DNA of 64,000 bases from Ariolimax columbianus (lineage: Eukaryota; Mollusca; Gastropoda; Stylommatophora; Arionidae): positions 75,953,590 through 76,017,589 of the forward strand of contig JAVGWX010000004.1 of assembly GCA_036924085.1 (NCBI GenBank), read 5' to 3'. The notes beneath the pieces were generated by a model, which worked only from the letters and a program-made list of their open reading frames with translations, had not been told where the DNA came from and ran no database searches. Position numbers and translations under genes: made by a program. Shown piece after piece: positions 9,888-22,900 of the stretch (the first letter of the stretch is position 1; each line of letters opens with the position of its first letter).

Positions 9888-12800
9888 GTTGGTACATACT
9901 AATGTGATTGATTTTACTTATAAAGTAAACTGGTAACGACATATTTGCTCTTTAACAGAGCCGTGCATATGTGTACTCACTAACTACGGTCCAGTCTTTA
10001 ACTCTTTTACTTTTACGGTTGTTTCTCAAATGTCTACAGTACAGTACTCAGTAGTGAGTAGTCGTTGTACCGTAGCGGCGTAGCGTAGCGAATCAAGTGA
10101 CGTAGTTGATAGTAGTTGCTACTATATGAATAGTCAGTATGCAAATGCGTAATATCACAAATATTATTACAAAATTACATTACTGTAGTTACAACTGTCA
10201 TTGAATATTAGATATTGACCTATGATATTTACTTACTTACTAAGTTGGGGAGAAGAGTCTTGGACTTGTCAGGCAAAACTGAAAACATACTACTGATTAA
10301 CAAGACATGTTGATGTTAATTTTGTTATTGTTAGCCAGAGTCAGGTAACGACTTCCTCGTAGCTCTCTTGGAAATGGGCGGTTTATTTTGCCAGCCTGGC
10401 TAACAAGGAGGTGGGGATCGATATGGTAATGGATAAATGAATGATATGCAGCCAGGCCCACCTTCATTGATTGGGATGTGTGGAAAGTAAGCTACCAATG
10501 GTAGTACCATACTGCAGCCCGTCCCTCAACACCCTTTGCAGGGCGCACAAAAGAGTAAACTTACTCATTGCGGGCATTCAAAATCAATAACAACTTACTA
10601 AGGTAGTAAAAAAAAGAAGTTACTTTTCCTTAGTATTATTAGACGACTATCACAACAATGTAGGTCATCCATTATACACACTCCCATGTCTGCTCCTACA
10701 GATGGCAATGCCTATCCTATTCCTCCCATGTTTGATTCTAAACTATTTGACCATTCATCTATTCAGACTATTGTAATCTATGAGGTGTGATTAAAAAAAA
10801 AAGATTGGCATCATAATTTCAGAACCATTGAAAATACAAAAATGAATTTGTTAGACACAGATTGACTTCTGAACTTAATGTATGTGTAGCCTGAGTTACG
10901 TATATCCTGATCATCTGGTTTGACTGCAGTAGTGCCTTTACCTTATGTGTGTGAACCACATTGTCGGCAGAAAATCAGACGATTAGCAAATTTACATCAA
11001 ATTTTGTCAAGAACTTGACAAAACATGTAAAGACACAAGCAGTCTTGAGGAGGATTGTATGCGTTGAATCTTCTATCAGGTACTAGAATTCTGTGACCTG
11101 TTCAATTTTGATGGTTTTTTTTTACACATTCATATCATTAGAATATCCTCAGTTGTGTCAGTCCGGAAAATATGCTGTATGTGAGGAAGTCAACAGTATT
11201 CTGTATGTGTCCATATCTTTTACAATACTGTACCAGTGTGGACCTAGGTCTTTGGTCAATCCATCTTGCCATTGCATAGGTGGGCAGCCCCATGAACGTA
11301 TGCAGGCATAGGGCCACCAAAACGTTCTACGTGTCCATCTGTTGATAGGCATGCGTATTACTTGTCCAGCCCAGCAACATTTGGGGGAAATCGCTGCTTC
11401 CACAACATCCTGAAACAAAGTTTGATGTTGAATTTCTTTGTTTTTAATATTATCCCCTATCAACATTTATAACATGCGCCATTACATTGCTTTATGCGTG
11501 ACTGAGCTTCTCACCATCTGTTTTGGGCAAGTTTCAGACTTTGCATCCATAAATCATTGCTAGAATTACCATGGAATTAAAAGTGTGGTCTCTTTCCATG
11601 ATGACTTTCATCTCTTGGAGTATTGGCTTTATGGAGAGTTAAAGGAATACCAAGCTGCTTTTCTGTCTGGAGATTTTGTGGTCAATTTTGTTGTTGGCAT
11701 TTAACTGTTAGCCTAGGTGGATATAGGAGATAACATCCTCTACGGTTTCCTTTTCCCAGCTTCATGTCCTGCTTTGGCAGTAGGGATTTTTAAGGTATTT
11801 TGTTTATGTGCAGACCAGCAGCTCTGTTGACCACACTTAGTTCATTCAAGGATTGTTAGACTTCATGATGTCATCTGCAAATCGTAAATGGGTGAGTCAC
11901 TCACCATCTATATTTATGTCTCTGTCAATCCAATTTAATTGTTGGAAACAATCTTTGAGAGTTGCTGTAAATAGCTTTGGTTTGTTGCCCTGTCAGACTC
12001 ATCCTGCAAACATGTCCACTGCACCAAGACTCCAGTGAGAAGATCTGGCCAGAGGAGAGAAACATACAAGACAAACTTTGGGGAACCATTGAGGACCTGC
12101 GACTGATGTGTCACTTCATGGATGCAGCCCATCTGGTGGCATAAAACGAGCATACAAAACCGAACGCAAAGAAGAAGAAGAAGACTCCTTATGCTATTAG
12201 AACATATACTAGGTGGTAGTATAGGTTGATAGCTGTCTTAGTCTTTGTTGTGTTTCCTTGATAAATTTGATATAGGTTTCAAAGATGCTCTGGCTTCTGA
12301 GAGCATTTACTTAACATTGGTCTCAATACTGTAAAAGGCTTTCTCGTAATCAATCAATACAAGACATAAGGGTATGTACATTTGTGGGCACTATCCATCA
12401 GTTGACTGATCATTATGGAGGTGATCAGTGGTGGAGAAACCTTACCTAAATCCGCCTTGTTCTCTGGGTTGGTATTCATTGAGTTGTCTGTTGATTCTGT
12501 TAGCAATGACGTTAGTGAATATCTTGTTTATTGGGAAGGATGACTAACGTCTGGTCAGACAAAATATATTGATCAAACATGTTAGGGCTAGGCAAAATTT
12601 ACTGATCAGACATGTTAGGGCCAGACAAAATATACTGATCAGACATGTTAGGGCTAGGTAAAATATACTGATCAGACATCTTACGATTAGGCAAAATATA
12701 CTGACCAAGACCACGACCTCGTCTTCCCCACAGCTCTTCCTGGAAACGGGCTGTTTTAATGGCAGTCTGGCTAATGAGGTGAGGGATCGAAGTAACCATA

Positions 12801-13951
12801 GTAGTGAGCGACATGCAGATCTTCTTCTTCGTACGCTGGTTACAGCGATATATGTTGCACTGTTTTATTTTGTTAAGCCTGTGGCCCAGTGCATCCGATT
12901 TCAACAGGCGTTTCTGTAGGGATGCCCTCCTTAGCCTTTGGCTGTCCCCAGCCTATCTGCAAGGCAGCAGTTATTTTTGGTCAGAGTTGTCTCTTTTAGG
13001 GAAGTTGTCTTGCAGGACTATCGAGTCTTCCCCACTCATGTCTATAGGGCGTGGCAATGATATGATATGATGGACTATGTACTAGTTTGTACTATCCTGG
13101 AAGAGAGGCAGTCCAGTGTGACTGTATCTCAGGATCGTCACATCCTGTCAGAAACGTAGCATATGCATGTGAGTGGGGTATCTCTTTGCTCCCTTTATTT
13201 TCTCGGCTCATCTGCAGTGATGGCACGCCTAGCATTCCCCACCACCTGGGAGGTTGTCACAATAGGACAGAGGTGTAATGTTCGCTGGCCTACATCTCTT
13301 CTGCGTCCATTGGGATGACTGATAGCAGACAGAGATAAAGAGCGAGGCAGGAGTGCATTTAACCAGGGGACAAGCCTGATCATGGCACGGAGATGTTGTT
13401 CGCCTGGTGTGCGGACATATCTCATGATCAAGGGCTGAGTCTCAACAGTTCGCAGTGAGGTGGCTGCTCTACTGCTTACGACACCCCGACCGAGAACTAA
13501 GTCTTCTACTAGTGGTTTCACACCTCATCGCCGTATGGGGTGAATATCGAGCAGCTTCTCGCCCGCTTTGATCGGCGGACGGCAGAGACCTCTTTCTGCG
13601 GCTCGACCGTATCGGGCTGAGACGCGAGCCCCAGGTCCCAACCATATCGTAGCCTCCCATCGCATGGTGCTGAGATTTAGGGCCGGATTCCGGCTTAGAG
13701 GCGCTCTGCCGTAATCCCTGACATGGTAGCCTCGCACCATTGGCTTATCAGCCTAGCACGTGGACCAAATGTCTGCGACTCCTCTCGAATTGAGCAGGAT
13801 TACCGTAGCAACGCCCTGTCATTAGTAGGGTAAAATTGACCTGTCTTCCGTGGGTCTAATTCCAGCACACGTTCCTTATTAGACCCAACGAAAGTGCTCT
13901 CAGTATGTCAGTCATTTTACAGTTTTGGCGTGTTGAGTCAAATTAAGCCGC

Positions 13952-13991
<40 letters not shown>

Positions 13992-16900
13992 TCGAACACT
14001 GGATGCGAGTTAATCGAGCCACCGAGAGACTAGCCCCAAATTTCCGACTGTCTAATTCCAGCACACGTTCCCTATTAGACCCAACGAAAGTGCTCTCGGC
14101 CTGTCGATCATTTCAGTCCACAGTTATCCAAGTAGGATCGTGTCATCTAAGGAACCTCGACTGATTTAATGAGCCATTCGTGGTTTCACCGTGTGACAGT
14201 GTGAACTTAGACATGCATGGCTTAATCTTTGAGACAAGCATATGAATACTGGCAGGATCAACCAGATATCTGTCGGAGACGGACGAACCACACACGCCGG
14301 TCGGCGATGGATGGATGTGTAAAAAGCCTCACCAGGACGGCCGCAGGGACAGACTGACGGACGGACGGTTGTTCCGCCCCTCACTACGTCGACCTAGGAC
14401 TGCCTGACAGGGGCCCGTACACACACCAACCGACCGACCGACCGGGCTTGCTCGGTGAGGGATGGCAGCACTCTGTGCAGAATGGATCCCAACGGCCCTG
14501 GCGATGATTTTCACTTGGACTGGAGACGATTTTTGCCTGCCGTCCTGCCCTTCTCCGACCGGTTAGTCTGGCGAGGACAGGGCCTTAGGGCACGATTCCT
14601 GCTTTCCATTTGCCGGTCACAAGCTCTTTGCGAGAGAATGACCACAAGTGAGACGAACTGTCGAGATTGGCTATACGCCTTAGACGAAACACACACGGAC
14701 TGACAAATTTTCTCGATACGGACCACAGTAACACCGTTTCCAGCGGTACGACTCCACCAAAATGGTCCCGCTACAATGCCGGGGAAAGGCGGGCGAGCGT
14801 GTTAGGTGAGCCCGCGCTTTCACTCCGCCTGGCGGAACTGAGATCACTGTACGTACACTGGATGCGAGTCTTTCGTGCCACCGAGAGACCAGCCCCAGAT
14901 GACACGCAGATCAAGCCAAGCATAGCACAACTGCCAGGAGGACCCTGGTCCACCTTCATCAGCACGCTTGGGATGTGAGGTAAGCTACAACAACCCACCA
15001 CTAAATGTCCTTTTCAAGGTGCATAAAAAGAGCAATCCTACTCAATGTGGGCATTCAACAACATCTTGTGTATAGCTGGCAAATTGGACGGTAGTTCCCA
15101 AGAAGTTCAGTATCCTCCAAATTGTGGATTAGAACAGTTTTTGAGGATCTCAACAAGTCAGGAATTTGTACTGATTCGAGACATTTATTAAACAGCTTTG
15201 ACAACTGAACTGCTAGAGTGTCTCCCCCTGCCTTAAGGACGTCATCCCTTTTGAACCCGAAGCAATGCCTGATTTAGACTGCTTGATAGTGTGGAGAATT
15301 TCATCAGGTTTGATAGGTTCAATGTGGTCTCCTCCTGTTGCTGCCAACCTTTTTTTTCGATTTCAGCCTTTCATGTCAAAATGTAAGCATTCTGCTTCGA
15401 TATTTCATCTATCTGTTATGATGGTGTTGTCATAAATTTTTAGTACTTGAAGATCTTCTATTGTATCGTTTTATGGCACCTTATGAGGCTTCTGGTTTAG
15501 CTGCTTTGATTAATTTAGTTTGATGCTATTTATAGTCGTTATTTAGCAGGTGACATTTTTAAAATTTAGTTCGCATAGTGTATTCTTGTCCAATACTCCT
15601 CTGACTTTAAGTCATCTTCACATCTAGTATTTTCCTTATGTGTACGTGTGCACATTTAGGATTTCGGCACCTTTGCAGCATCAACTCACTTATTTAGTAG
15701 CTTAACAAGCTTGTTGATGAGTTGGGGATCCAGAGATTTGCCAATCCTGCTGCTCGATTTAATCTACGAGCTAGGTACCATTAAGCAGCATTATGGCTCT
15801 GTATTTCAGCATCTGAGGGGGACAGTGCAGGTCTATTGAGGTTCTAATTTACCTGTGGTCACTGCCTATTTCCAAACATTGTTCAGCTCAGTTCAAGTAC
15901 CATCTCCGCATCGAAGGTTGGCTGTAATGGATCTCTTGCTGTAATGGTGCAATCTGAGAGGCTTTTTCCAGTCTCCTGATGTTATCCACCCACTTAAAAC
16001 GTCTGCTTCTTGAACAGCTGCCTTCCACCCTACCCTCAAGTATGGTCATCAACAAGAAGGTATGTCTTGTTATATGACCAAAATAACGTAACTTAAACTT
16101 TGTAGCACTTCTATATTTTCAACAATCTTGATATTGTTGCACAACATATAGTCGATTTCCGCCCTTGTATTCCAGTTTGGAGAATGGCATGTCCATCTTC
16201 TTCCAGCTATGTGATAGTTTAAAGGGTAGATCCTATTCATTATTTGCTTTAGCATGATTACTCATTGGTAACAGACCATGTTTATATGCGTTTTCGTCAT
16301 TGCAGAAAGTGAGAGTAGCAAATCTACCATAAAGAAAACTAAGAATAATGGTGCAGGAAGTACAGCTAAACCTGATCAAGCCAGCACAAAGCAAAAAGCA
16401 GGACAGAAGTCAAGGAAAACTGCTTCAAAGAAAGTTTCCACAAATTGTTCTGATGCACCAAAAACATATTCTCATTGGCTGGTAAAATCTGAACCCGAGT
16501 CTAGATTTGAGAAAGGACTTGATATGAAGGTAAAAGTTTGTAGATGTTTTTATGTTTCAGTCGAGATTTGAGAAAGGAGTTGATATGAAGGTAAGGATTT
16601 ATAAATATGGTTATGTTTATTTCCTTGTTGCTGTTCTAGTGAAATATGTTTAACCCTTTTCGGTTAGGGCTAATTATGCTGATTTGTGTCTTTTAGTTAG
16701 ACCAAAATGCTGGAATTCCGTGCATCAAAGTTTTATTCAAAGCGAAATTAAATGGGATATCTTCTTCTTCGTTCATCCTGAGATCAAAGTTCCGGTTTCT
16801 CTTACAAAGAACACCATTGTTTGTAAGGCTGTTTCATCTCCATACAGCTTTTGTCTCATATCTGTCTCGCGAGGGCAGTATTGTTCTCTTTTCCTGCGTG

Positions 16901-19900
16901 AGCATGCAGCTTTGCAGGATGTGTTCCACGGTCATGATATGCTCCCCACATGGTCATCTGTCCCAATCCTCATTTTGTTGTAAAGATGACCCTTGAGTCT
17001 GTTATGCCCAGTTCTCAGTCTGAAGATGTCTACATAAGTTATAGTAGCTGTCTTCTTTTCGCAAGTCGGGGTGTTGATCAGCCCATTTTACCCTGAAGTT
17101 GGCTTTAATTATGGTCTTGTCCTCATTATATATGATACTCAAGTCTGTTTGTGGGGATGCTCCTCCACTCTTTGCCAGTTTGTCTGTAGATTCATTGCCT
17201 TCAATATTGCAGTGGGATGGGATTCACTGTTTGACCAACCTTGGGTGTTCTGCTGAGAGCCGTGTCAGGGAGAACATACATTGCTCGAGATCTTAATCTT
17301 TGTGTTGTTTTAGCGCTGCTAATACTGATGCGGCATCAGTCAGGAATACTATGTTTTCTTGGTGGATATCTTTATCTTGGATTACAAGTTCAGCTGCGGC
17401 CTTCAGTGCCTCTGCTTCTGCACGGAAATTATTGGAAAATGTTCCTGCTGTTAATACTCAAGTTTTTTTCTTCTCCATTCCTTAGTCTGTAATAGACCCC
17501 TTCACCTCCATTGAATGTGGCTTTGTTAGATGAGCCATTTGTATATAAGTATGTTCATGTTTCTGGTGGGTACACTCTCCTAAGATATTCTTCTGTGATA
17601 AATTTCCTTTCTGAATCTTTCTGAGTTCTCTTTTTCCCTATTCCCTCTATGGTTTCTACCATCTCAGGGGACTTGGCTTTTTTCCATGGTGGGATTTGGG
17701 ATGTTTGTTTTAGATCTCTAACCACTGCCTGGCTTATGATTTGGTCTGCTCTTGTAAGTTCTTTTGTTTTCTATATGAAGTGGTTTCTTCCCATGCAATT
17801 TATCCTGTCATATATTGGGTGATCAGGCATTCGTTTGAACTTTGAACTGCTGGAGTGTTTTTTGGTCTCTGCTCGTCTCCATACTTTCGATTCGTGTGAT
17901 GTTCTCCATTGTATTTATTGGTGTTGTTCTCATAGCCCCAGTGATGATACGTATACCTTGGTTTTGGGTTATATTTATTTTGTGAAAGTTATTCTTTGTT
18001 GCTGTGGACCATGCTGCTATCCCGTATTCTAGCACTGGTCTCACATAAACTGTGTACAGTTTCTTTAGGTTGCCCGTGTCCGCTCCTCATGTTGAGCCTG
18101 ATATCTTCCTCATTATTGCCATTCTGTTCTTAGCTTTGTTGGTGGCTTTTTTAAATCTGGTTTTTCCATGTCAACCTTGGGTCCATTGTTATTCCCAGAT
18201 AAGTTGGACTTATGTCAATGGGGAGAGTCTGGCCATTTACTTTCAGGATTACTTCTTGGGGCTTGGTAGATAGAGAGAAGATTGTGTATGTGATTTTGGA
18301 TTCGTTTATAGCGATATGGAGGAGCGCGTGGCTGAATGGTTTCAAGGCCTGCCTGCCGACAAGGAGGGCAGCAGTTCGAATCCCCGGTATGGCATATGTT
18401 GTTTTTCTGTTGGGGGTGAAATAAACAATCATAGCCAGCACAAAACGTGGTGACAGCAGTGGCGAAGTGGCCTGTAGTCCTCAGCCTTCAAAATCCTTCG
18501 ACTACCCCAGCAATGGGAAAAATGTCGTATGACAGTTGTGTTTTTTTTATAGCGATATGCCATTTTTTTTTCCATGTCTCTATTTTATTTAGAATCTTCG
18601 GATGTCCATAGTGCCAGGTCATCTGCAAATAGTGCACTGTGTACTCTCTTAGGGATTTCTGTGATTATATCACTGAAATATATGAGGAACAGCAGGGGTG
18701 AGAGTATTCCACCTTGTGGAACTCTTTGTTCCATTTTCATCTTTTTGCTGAGGTGTCCTTGGAGTTGCACTCTTGCTGTCCTGTTATCTAGATAATCACT
18801 GATCCACTTGTACATGTTGTTGGTTACACCCATTTGCAGTAGTTTCAGTTTTAACCCGCTCTTCCATATTTTATCAAAAGCTTTTTCTAGGTCTATCCAG
18901 ACTACCAGTGTTTTCTTTTTTTCTTGAAATGCATCTTCTATCTCCTGCGAGATATATGTCACCTGATCTTCGGTCGATCTGTTTCTACAAAAAACTTGCT
19001 TGCTGGGGGATAAGTAAATTCTTTGATTCCATATGCCAGGTTATTCTAGTGTTAACTATTCGTTCCAATAGTTTCCTACACAGCTGAGTAGACTAATAGG
19101 TCTGTAACTGCCTGGCTTCATGTTGTCTTTCCCATGTTTAAGGATGGGGATAGTCCTTGCTTCCTTCCACACTGTGGGGACAGTTCCTTGTTTCCAGCTT
19201 GTGTTAAAGATGAGTAGCAGTTTGTTCTTTGCTACTTCTCCCATGTTAGAGAGCATTTAATTAGTGATGCCATCCTTTCCTGGGGCTTTTCTCTTCTTGG
19301 CTGACTCCAATTCTGTCTTGGTGATATTTACTATCAGCTGTTCCTCAGGTACTCGCATTGAGTGCTTCATGTGGCTTATTTCTTTCATATTATACCTTTT
19401 TATGTCTGCTGGGATTTTGTTTCTACTTGTTTTTGCATAATTTTTGATTAGAACATCCGCTGCTTTTTTCCCAGTTAGTACCTTTTCTTTATTTTCAATC
19501 TAAATTGTTGGCATGTAGCTGTTTTCGTCACTCAACGCCTTTGCTAGCTTCCAGAGTTTCTTGCTCTCTCTATCAAAGTTGAGAGTTTCTGTATGCTCTT
19601 GCCAGCTTTTCCTGCATGCTTGGTTGACTGTTTTCCTATATCTTGCAGCAGCTGCCTTGAGTGCGATGTTGCTTTCTTGATTTTGGCCAGTTTCCGCACT
19701 TTCTCTTGCCTCTTTTAGTTGAAGTTCCATCTGTTGCACCAGGTGACCAGTACGGTTTGTAATTTCTTCTGGCGCCTCTTGGGATGTTCTCCATTGCTGC
19801 CTTTAGAAGACACTGGTTGAATTTTTCCACCATCTTGCCTACTTTCTTGTGGTGAGTGTTGATGGACTGGCAGTAAAGATTTGTACTTGTGGCAAACTTC

Positions 19901-22900
19901 TGCCAGTCTGCTCTCTTATAGTTCCATCTGGTCAATGGCTTGTGGTCTGAAGGAATGTTTCCCAGGTTTATTGTAAGTTTGATGGGTCTATGGTCACTTT
20001 TCTAAGTACTTTTCTTTTGAATTTTTGGCTTAGGTCGCAGGTGGTAAATGCAAGGTCAGGGGATGATGTTGAGGTCCATCGCCTTGAATAGAATGTCGGA
20101 GGGTCATCTAGGAGGTTGTTCAGATAGAGGTTGTTGTCAATCTGCCATTCCTCTAGTTCGTGTCCCCTTGCGTTGGTCTGTGCATAACCCCATCTCTCAG
20201 ACAGGCTGTTAAAGTCTCCTACCATTATGGTTGCCTGGTCCATAATATTCATGGCTTCTAGGACCAGATTTGTTGTTGTCAGGCAGTATGTATTATAAAT
20301 TCTAACTGTCTGATTCGGTAAGGTTATGTCCACCCCTATTGTTTCGGCTTCTCCGCTTGTTTCCACCGAGATCATCTTTAATGGGAATAATATTTTGGAG
20401 AGGATAAGCACAACCCCCTTATGCCCATCCCTATCCAGTCTGTGGGTTTCATATCTTCTTATGCAAAATCTGTGGTTTGGATTAAGGTGTGTTTCCTGGA
20501 TGCAGGCAACGTGTATTTCTTCCTCAAATAGTCTTCAAATCAACACTTCCTTTTTGTTGTATATGCCTTCAGCGTTACATTACAACACCTGCAGGGTTTG
20601 AGTGGGAGATGTATCTGTGTGTCCATGGTGGGAGAACCATGTCTTTGTCTGTGCGGGTACCTTATGGTATCTCTGTGTATAGTCCGGGTCCTTGATAATC
20701 CTTGAATGAGATATGTGGTGTCGTGGTTTGCAGCAGCGAGCTGTTTTATTTGCACCTTTCGGTCCAACACTTAGTTTTCAGCAAGCATTTTCTTCAGGTT
20801 CGCATCCTTAGCCTTTGGTTGTCCCCAACCGACCTGGCGGCCAAACCTGCAAGGCAGCAGGTTATTCTTTGATAACATGTTTATATATGGTTTGATGGGG
20901 TTGTAATACGGTCACCCTGACAGTTGGTTCATAAGCTGTATGAACACATTAAGTCATTTGAGAATAAACTTTGGGTGGAAAACTCGACTAAGAATAGGCA
21001 GTTGGCCTACTTATCATTTTCCCACACCGAGGAACCACAGCAATAATTTTGATTGTTATTCGTTTGTGGATGAGCTGAAATCTTTTAATGAAAAATTCAA
21101 CAACAGTTTCTGTTTTTTGGTTTTTTTTTAGCACAAGAAGCAAATAAAATAATATTCTTTTCTCAATTTGATGTTGACGTGGAGCAAATGAAACTAATTA
21201 AACTGTAAGAGAGAGCAGCATGGGCTAGTGGTTAAGTGACATGACTCCCAACCTGGAGGTGCTTGGTTTGTTCCCCAATCCCTGCACCGGCCGTTATCTC
21301 AGGAAGCAAACCTTTAAAAAATGCAAGGTGAAGCAGACCCTTACATAAAATGCAAGCTGAAGTCAGATGCACTGGACCGACAGGCACAAAATAAAAACAT
21401 AGTGCAATGAAATAAGGCGATATAAAAAATTTAAAAAATCTGCAAGAGAACTCAGATCTGAAGAAGAAAAATGATTCACTGACTTTGAAAAGCAATATTT
21501 CCTAAAGGATGTATCTGAAATTCACAGCTTTTGTTCAGTAGAGAATATTGCTACTTGGAAGCACTTATAGCTGCCAACAATTTTTTATTAGAACTGAGTT
21601 CTTTCAATCGACATCGAGAATAACTGAATCACATCTGAAGGGACAGGAAATGTGCAAAAGATGGGTGGGTTGAGGGGGCAAAAGGTGGTCAGGGAAATGA
21701 GCAGGTTGAGGGGGAAGAGATGGGGGAAGTGATGGGTGATTTGATGGCAAATGATGGGCGGATTAAAAAGTGTGTAGGGGGTGCAATGGGATGAGAGGGG
21801 GCAGGAGGTGAGGAAAAGGGTTTTGAAAAATGAACTACTTTCATAATTATCCTAGTTAGCACAGGTACCAAAGCTATATCAGACGTTATGATTGTTAAGA
21901 GAAGAATCATGTTTTCTTTTGTCGTTTTCCGTGCAGTTTCCATGGGGGAAGGCTAATTAAAGGGGGACTCAGTGGTCTCGAGGAAGGTGTCTGCCTCAGG
22001 TGCCAGAGGTTGCAGGTTCGAATCACGGTGGAGACTGGGATTTATTTCCAGTGGATTGTCTGGTAAAAATTCCCCTGATCTTTGGGCAGCGAGATCGGAC
22101 TCTCAGGTTCAGTGTCTAGTATGTTAAAAATTCCTTGGCAGTTGAAAATCGAAAAGAGTAGACTTAACGGCTGCTGCACGGACAAAATTCAAGTTAAAAA
22201 TCTACCCAAGTTATTTGTACCTTTCCCCGGGTGGTTTGTTAAGAGCTAGCTATAGATGGCACCTAACTAGCTGCGGTTCTACTTAGCTCTAGTGTTTGAG
22301 TCTATTAAGATGGACTTACACATCGTTTAAACTACCCTCCAAGAAACTGGTTGTATACAGACTCTGTAAAGCTCATTTGCTGCACATGTCTTCAGTAAGA
22401 GTAGGCCGTTGCATTTACCTATGCCATTTCAACCAATTTGTCAGAGTCTTGTAATACATGCTATATCAAATACTCAAGGTTGTATTATGACATGTGATGA
22501 TGTTGGTGATCCTCATTGACAACGATGGATGAATTATTAGAGTCTTCTAAACCAGTATAAAGACGTTAAATTAAATTATGAAACTTTTTAAACAAATCTT
22601 GAACATGGCACAAAGATAAAAGAGTGAATAACTTGTCTATGAAAATGTATTTTCCTTTCAGTTCAGTTTTGATGATCTGAGATCTTCAGAAGACCAGACA
22701 GGAAGTTGGGATGGGGTCAGAAACTATCAGGTAAGGAGTTGCATGCCCTGTTATTGGGGGATGGGGAAAAAATTGGACCTGGGATGTATATAAAGTATTT
22801 AATGCCTTAAGCTGTCTTCTATCACCTTTTCACCACGAGAGAAATGAAATCCTGTTGACCTTATTTAAACAGCAGAAAGACCTTGACTTTGCAAATGACA

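Larger units (their letters stand above)
12822..14900 (-). mobile_element. Retro-insertion carrying rRNA-derived mosaic and a GAA tail
   Basis: The insertion splits a RepA copy and is flanked by 12-base direct repeats differing at one position: GACATGCAGATC at 12810-12821 and GACACGCAGATC at 14901-14912. Intact RepA copies contain this stretch once (about 37350). Read on the - strand the insert starts with spacer-like sequence, passes through 18S- and 28S-like segments and RepD, and ends in GAAGAAGAA next to the target duplication. This polarity is that of a retrotransposed RNA. Its parts are listed separately. Confidence 0.7.

Noticed and set aside
13430..14268. A functional rRNA gene.
   Set aside because: Segments are out of order, most of 18S and 28S and all of 5.8S are missing, and the 28S part is diverged. 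It is a pseudogene mosaic.
13195..14978. Several 60-108 codon open frames on both strands in the GC-richer block.
   Set aside because: They overlay antisense 18S/28S rRNA-derived and spacer-like sequence; rRNA pseudogene content explains them.
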